Assembly: GCA_937926555.1 (NCBI GenBank) | Contig: CALAZX010000119.1 | Location: forward strand, 1-9,969 | Direction of reading: 5' to 3' | Length of the DNA: 9,969 nucleotides | Origin: an uncultured Negativicutes bacterium | GTDB lineage: Bacteria; Bacillota; Negativicutes; Acidaminococcales; Acidaminococcaceae | Shown here: in pieces, positions 8,022-9,969 of the stretch | How the letters are laid out: the number at the start of each line of letters is the position of its first letter | How positions within the stretch are numbered: the stretch's first letter is position 1 | The notes under the pieces: model-generated | The model's database searches: none | Told to the model about the DNA's origin: nothing | What the model saw: the letters and a program-made list of their open reading frames with translations, nothing else | Position numbers and translations under genes: made by a program

Positions 8022-9392
8022 ATGGTAAAAAACATGACTACCGGTGATTCCCTGAAACTGCTTTTCGGTTTCATGGTGCCGCTGATCATCGGCAATATAT
8101 TCCAACAGATATACAGCATCTCCGACATCATCATTGTGGGGCGGGCCATCGGGGTCAACGCCCTGGCGGCGGTGGGCGCGGCGGCTCCCATCTTCATGCT
8201 CTTCGTCATGATCACCCTGGGCCTGACCAACGGCTTCACGGTGCTGACGGGGCAGTTCTACGGCGCCGGGAATCTGGAGAAGGTGCGCCGCAGTGTGGCC
8301 ACCAGCACCACCCTGAGTCTCATCTCCGTGGTGCTCCTGGACATCCTCATCTTCGGCACCCTGGACTGGACCCTGGAGCTGATGAACATGCCGGAGGTCC
8401 TCTATCAGGACGCCCGCAGCTACGTGGCCATCATCGCGGCGGGCCTTTGGGCCATGATGGGCTACAACTTCCTGTCCGGCATCCTCCGTGCCCTGGGGGA
8501 CAGCCGGACGCCGTTGTACTTCCTCATCATCGGCGTGCTGGTGAACATCGTGCTGGCCCTGCTCTTCATCATCCCCCTGGGCTGGGGCGTCCCCGGCTCG
8601 GCCTACGCACTGGTGCTGTCGGAGGCCCTCTCCGTGGTGCTCTGCCTCTTCTACATCCGCAAGAAGTTCCCGGAACTGAACCTGCGGAAAGGGGACTGGA
8701 AGTGGGACACGGCTTTCGCCTGGCAGCACCTGAAGATGGGCATCCCCATGGCGGGGCAGTTCTCCGTCATCGGTATCGGAATCCTGCTGATCCAAGCGGT
8801 GTGCAACAAGTTCGGCCCGGACTATATCGCCGGCTTCACCGCCGCCATGCGGGTGGAGCAGCTGGCCCTGCAGCCCATGATCTCCTTCGGCATCGCCATG
8901 GCGGTGTTCTGCGCCCAGAACTACGGCGCCCGGAAGTTTGACAGGATCCGTTCGGCGGTGCGGAAATGCTCCATGCTGGCGGTCCTCTTCTCCCTGGTGT
9001 CCGGCCTGGTGGTGTTCTTCTTCAGCCAGGACATCGTGGCGGTCTTCATGGAGGGGGACCATCCCCGTGTCATGGACGCCGCGGTGCGGTATCTGCACTA
9101 CAGCGTGCCCTTCTATTTCTTCCTGAGTCAGATTTTCATCTACAGGGGCTCGGTCCAGGGCATGGGCATCGGCAGTGTGCCGCTGATCTCCGCTACCATC
9201 GAGCTGGTCATGCGTACCGGCGCGGCGGAGATCCTCACGGAGTGGTGGGGCTACAAGGGCATCTGCTACGCCAGCCCCATAGCTTGGGTGGCGGCCTCCA
9301 TCTTCCTTTTCTCCAGTTTCCATTACTTCCTGCGTCTTTTCGAGCGGGAGGAGCGGAAAGCCCGGGAGAAAAGAGAGGCGGAAACAGTATAA
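8022..9392 (+). CDS. MATE family multidrug/cation efflux transporter
   Basis: An integral membrane antiporter of the multidrug and toxic compound extrusion family, which uses Na+ or H+ gradients to export cationic compounds. The 456-residue length and the hydrophobic pattern fit about 12 membrane helices in two related halves. Family features in the first half include MVPLIIGNIFQQIYSISDIIIVG (broken at 18-29 and 30-40), ALAAVGAAAPIF (47-58), GQFYGAGN (77-84) and SGILRALGDSRTPLY (152-166). The matching segments in the second half are GFTAAMRVEQLALQP and AQNYGARKFDRI. The substrate cannot be read from sequence. ATG 8022 gives an N-terminus of usual length, although its ribosome binding site (GGCGG, 8011-8015) is weak. 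An ATG at 8034 has none. The weak site and 30-base gap suggest dependence on transcription from the PHP gene upstream. Confidence 0.92.
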   Translation: MVKNMTTGDSLKLLFGFMVPLIIGNIFQQIYSISDIIIVGRAIGVNALAAVGAAAPIFMLFVMITLGLTNGFTVLTGQFYGAGNLEKVRRSVATSTTLSLISVVLLDILIFGTLDWTLELMNMPEVLYQDARSYVAIIAAGLWAMMGYNFLSGILRALGDSRTPLYFLIIGVLVNIVLALLFIIPLGWGVPGSAYALVLSEALSVVLCLFYIRKKFPELNLRKGDWKWDTAFAWQHLKMGIPMAGQFSVIGIGILLIQAVCNKFGPDYIAGFTAAMRVEQLALQPMISFGIAMAVFCAQNYGARKFDRIRSAVRKCSMLAVLFSLVSGLVVFFFSQDIVAVFMEGDHPRVMDAAVRYLHYSVPFYFFLSQIFIYRGSVQGMGIGSVPLISATIELVMRTGAAEILTEWWGYKGICYASPIAWVAASIFLFSSFHYFLRLFEREERKAREKREAETV

Positions 9393-9408
9393 AAGAACAG
9401 ACAGATCG

Positions 9409-9448
9409 CAGCGGAAAGCGGTGGAAGGATATTCCCCGTTTTCCGCTG
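9409..9448 (+). repeat. Long inverted repeat after the MATE gene
   Basis: Thirteen bases at 9409-9421 (CAGCGGAAAGCGG) pair with 9436-9448 (CCGTTTTCCGCTG) with a single G-U wobble. Inside, GGAA (9423-9426) pairs with TTCC (9432-9435) around a 5-base loop. There is no T-tract on either strand, so it is not a standard intrinsic terminator. It starts 16 bases after the MATE stop and directly abuts the -35 box at 9449, so it may protect the message 3' end or affect the adjacent promoter. Confidence 0.7.
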
Positions 9449-9477
9449 TTGCATATTTAAACAAACTGTGCTATCAT
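9449..9477 (+). promoter_or_regulatory. Extended -10 promoter for a leader or small RNA
   Basis: TTGCAT at 9449-9454 (4 of 6 matches to TTGACA) and TATCAT at 9472-9477 (5 of 6) are separated by 17 bases. The -10 box is preceded by TGC (9469-9471), the extended -10 motif. Transcription would start near 9484. It is the only good promoter seen before the DUF2520-type gene. Confidence 0.65.
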
Positions 9478-9483
9478 CAAGAT

Positions 9484-9638
9484 GATTTTGCGGAACCCGG
9501 AAGACATCGGAAACGAGTTTTACCGGTCACTTTCGCAGAACAACTACAATTCAGTCATAAATCGCTTGGATCTGAGATGACCGGGACGAGACGCAATAGG
9601 AAATTTCTTGCGCATTCGTGGACGGGTGCGCTTTTTTT
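9484..9638 (+). ncRNA. Candidate structured small RNA or leader RNA, unknown family
   Basis: The stretch between the predicted start point and the terminator would give an RNA of about 155 nt. A 10-pair stem joins TTTTGCGGAA (9486-9495) to TTTCGCAGAA (9531-9540) with two G-U wobbles, enclosing a smaller hairpin around 9508-9524. A competing perfect 7-bp pairing links CCGGTCA (9523-9529) to TGACCGG (9578-9584). CGCAA (9592-9596) can pair with TTGCG (9608-9612), which overlaps the 5' arm of the terminator, so an antiterminator state is possible. I recognise no riboswitch core, T-box, SRP, tmRNA or RNase P signature, and a short 6S-like RNA cannot be excluded. It may be a free small RNA or the first part of the downstream gene's leader. 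Confidence 0.45.
9610..9638 (+). terminator. Intrinsic terminator with seven-T tract
   Basis: GCGCATTCG at 9610-9618 pairs with CGGGTGCGC at 9623-9631 (nine pairs, two G-U) around the tetraloop TGGA, followed by seven T at 9632-9638. It would end the transcript starting near 9484, or the MATE transcript reading through. Confidence 0.85.
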
Positions 9639-9681
9639 GTGCCATGGGCACGGAAGAGGCGCGCCCGGCGGATGCTTTGCG

Positions 9682-9739
9682 GCACGTTGCCTGAGAGGCT
9701 GTGGATACAGCCATGTCTCAACCGGCAACGTGCTTTTTT
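9682..9739 (+). terminator. Second long bulged hairpin with T-tract, possible attenuator
   Basis: A perfect 10-bp stem (GCACGTTGCC at 9682-9691 with GGCAACGTGC at 9724-9733) continues inward as TGAGA with TCTCA and GGCTGT with ACAGCC, closed by the loop GGAT. The 5' arm is unbroken for 21 pairs, while the 3' arm carries two 3-base bulges (ATG at 9713-9715, ACC at 9721-9723). Six T follow at 9734-9739. It is larger and more regularly bulged than an ordinary terminator and lies 64 bases before the next start codon. Confidence 0.75.
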
Positions 9740-9772
9740 GCTGTCCGGAACAGGTTGTAACCCTGTGACAGC
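9740..9772 (+). promoter_or_regulatory. Third hairpin in the DUF2520 leader
   Basis: GCTGTC (9740-9745) pairs with GACAGC (9767-9772), stacked on ACAGG (9750-9754) with CCTGT (9762-9766). A CGGA bulge lies on the 5' side and the loop is about 7 bases. Just after it, CCGGTTG (9774-9780) is a perfect complement of CAACCGG (9719-9725) in the 3' arm of the preceding terminator hairpin, so the two elements could rearrange. The function is not known. Confidence 0.4.
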
Positions 9773-9802
9773 GCCGGTTGGAAGCGAGGAAAGGAGAGAG
9801 AC

Positions 9803-9969
9803 GTGGAGATTGGCGTGATCGGAGCCGGAAAAGTGGGGAAAGCCCTGGTCCGCGGCCTGCTGGACGCGGGTTACGACGTGGGCGGCATCGCCTGCGGCAG
9901 TGCCGGATCAACGGGGAAGGCGGCAGCGGAGCTGGGCGTCCCCGGCATGACCCCGGCGGAAGTGCTGGA
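9803..9969 (+). CDS. Rossmann-fold DUF2520-type oxidoreductase-like protein, 5' part
   Basis: Only the first 55 codons are in the window; the gene runs off the end. The product starts MEIGVIGAGKVGKALVRGLL, a beta-alpha-beta dinucleotide-binding unit with the GAGKVG form of the GxGxxG motif at residues 7-12. A second strand (YDVGGIACGS) and helix (TGKAAAELGVP) follow. This fits the NAD(P)-binding N-terminal domain of the Rossmann-like/DUF2520 family, whose members often lie next to pantothenate biosynthesis genes. ProC-type reductases start similarly and cannot be excluded from 55 residues. The start is a GTG at 9803 with AAGGAGAG (9791-9798) 4 bases upstream, and the Rossmann strand begins at once, which supports this start. 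Expression may depend on the structured leader upstream. Confidence 0.75.
   Translation, partial: MEIGVIGAGKVGKALVRGLLDAGYDVGGIACGSAGSTGKAAAELGVPGMTPAEVL

Larger units (their letters stand above)
9393..9802 (+). other. Structured 410-base intergenic region
   Basis: This gap holds no convincing protein gene but an unusual density of RNA signals on the + strand. In order these are a long hairpin (9409-9448), an extended -10 promoter (9449-9477), a structured segment ending in an intrinsic terminator (9610-9638), a second long bulged hairpin with T-tract (9682-9739) and a third hairpin (9740-9772). The ribosome binding site AAGGAGAG (9791-9798) of the next gene follows. The first two-fifths are more AT-rich than the coding DNA around them. 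Confidence 0.75.

Noticed and set aside
7995..9464. A minus-strand open frame of 489 codons opposite the MATE gene
   Set aside because: Its composition (very His-, Asp-, Glu- and Gln-rich, low complexity) is the antisense shadow of a membrane protein gene; no domain or ribosome binding site supports it.
9571..9576. TCTGAG in the candidate RNA, near the CTGAGA motif of TPP riboswitches
   Set aside because: The remaining conserved TPP segments (the ACC and GAACCTGATCTGG regions) are absent.
9482..9580. A 32-codon + strand open frame (ATG 9482 to TGA 9578-9580), starting MILRNPEDIGNEFY
   Set aside because: It has no ribosome binding site, and the predicted transcription start (about 9484) falls at or after its ATG. 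The peptide looks plausible by eye, but the RNA hairpins explain the region better.
9421..9768. A 115-codon + strand open frame across the last intergenic region
   Set aside because: It runs through a long hairpin, a promoter, two terminators and their T-tracts, and the product resembles no family.

Overview
This window reads as a GC-rich chromosomal segment of a Firmicutes-type bacterium, possibly of the Negativicutes. That assignment is inferred from gene content (a DUF951 protein, which is typical of Firmicutes, and a CBS-ACT protein of the AcuB type), strong AGGAGG-like ribosome binding sites, and near-consensus sigma-A/sigma-70 promoters lying in AT-rich gaps. Genus or species cannot be read from the sequence. 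All recognisable genes are on the + strand. No mobile element, tRNA, rRNA or CRISPR array was seen.

Layout. Positions 1-269 are an AT-rich upstream region with a TTGACA-17-TATAAT promoter. Positions 270-4973 hold a complete high-affinity branched-chain amino acid (HAAT-type) ABC importer in the order livJ (binding lipoprotein), livH and livM (permeases), livG and livF (ATPases). A terminator-like hairpin sits between livJ and livH. From livH onward the genes are tightly packed or overlapping. Next come a protein with two CBS domains and an ACT domain (5068-5727) and a small DUF951 protein (5730-5933). These may be read from the liv operon and also from a promoter-like sequence inside the end of livF (4770-4798). 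ychF (6048-7154), encoding a ribosome-associated ATPase, is separate and ends in a strong intrinsic terminator. A PHP-family phosphoesterase of the histidinol-phosphatase type (7215-7991) and a MATE efflux transporter (8022-9392) follow. The window ends inside a Rossmann-fold DUF2520-type gene (9803 onward).

How the parts work together. LivJHMGF would bind and import leucine, isoleucine and valine. The adjacent CBS-ACT protein has domains that in other families bind adenine nucleotides and amino acids, so it is a plausible sensor linked to uptake; this is inference. YchF, the PHP enzyme and the MATE pump have no obvious joint role.

The least ordinary stretch is the 410-base gap at 9393-9802. 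It contains a long hairpin, an extended -10 promoter, a structured transcript of about 155 nt ending in an intrinsic terminator, a second long bulged hairpin with its own T-tract, and a third hairpin before the DUF2520 start. It is a candidate small RNA gene and/or attenuating leader. I could not match it to a known RNA family. The rest of the window is ordinary core metabolism and housekeeping.
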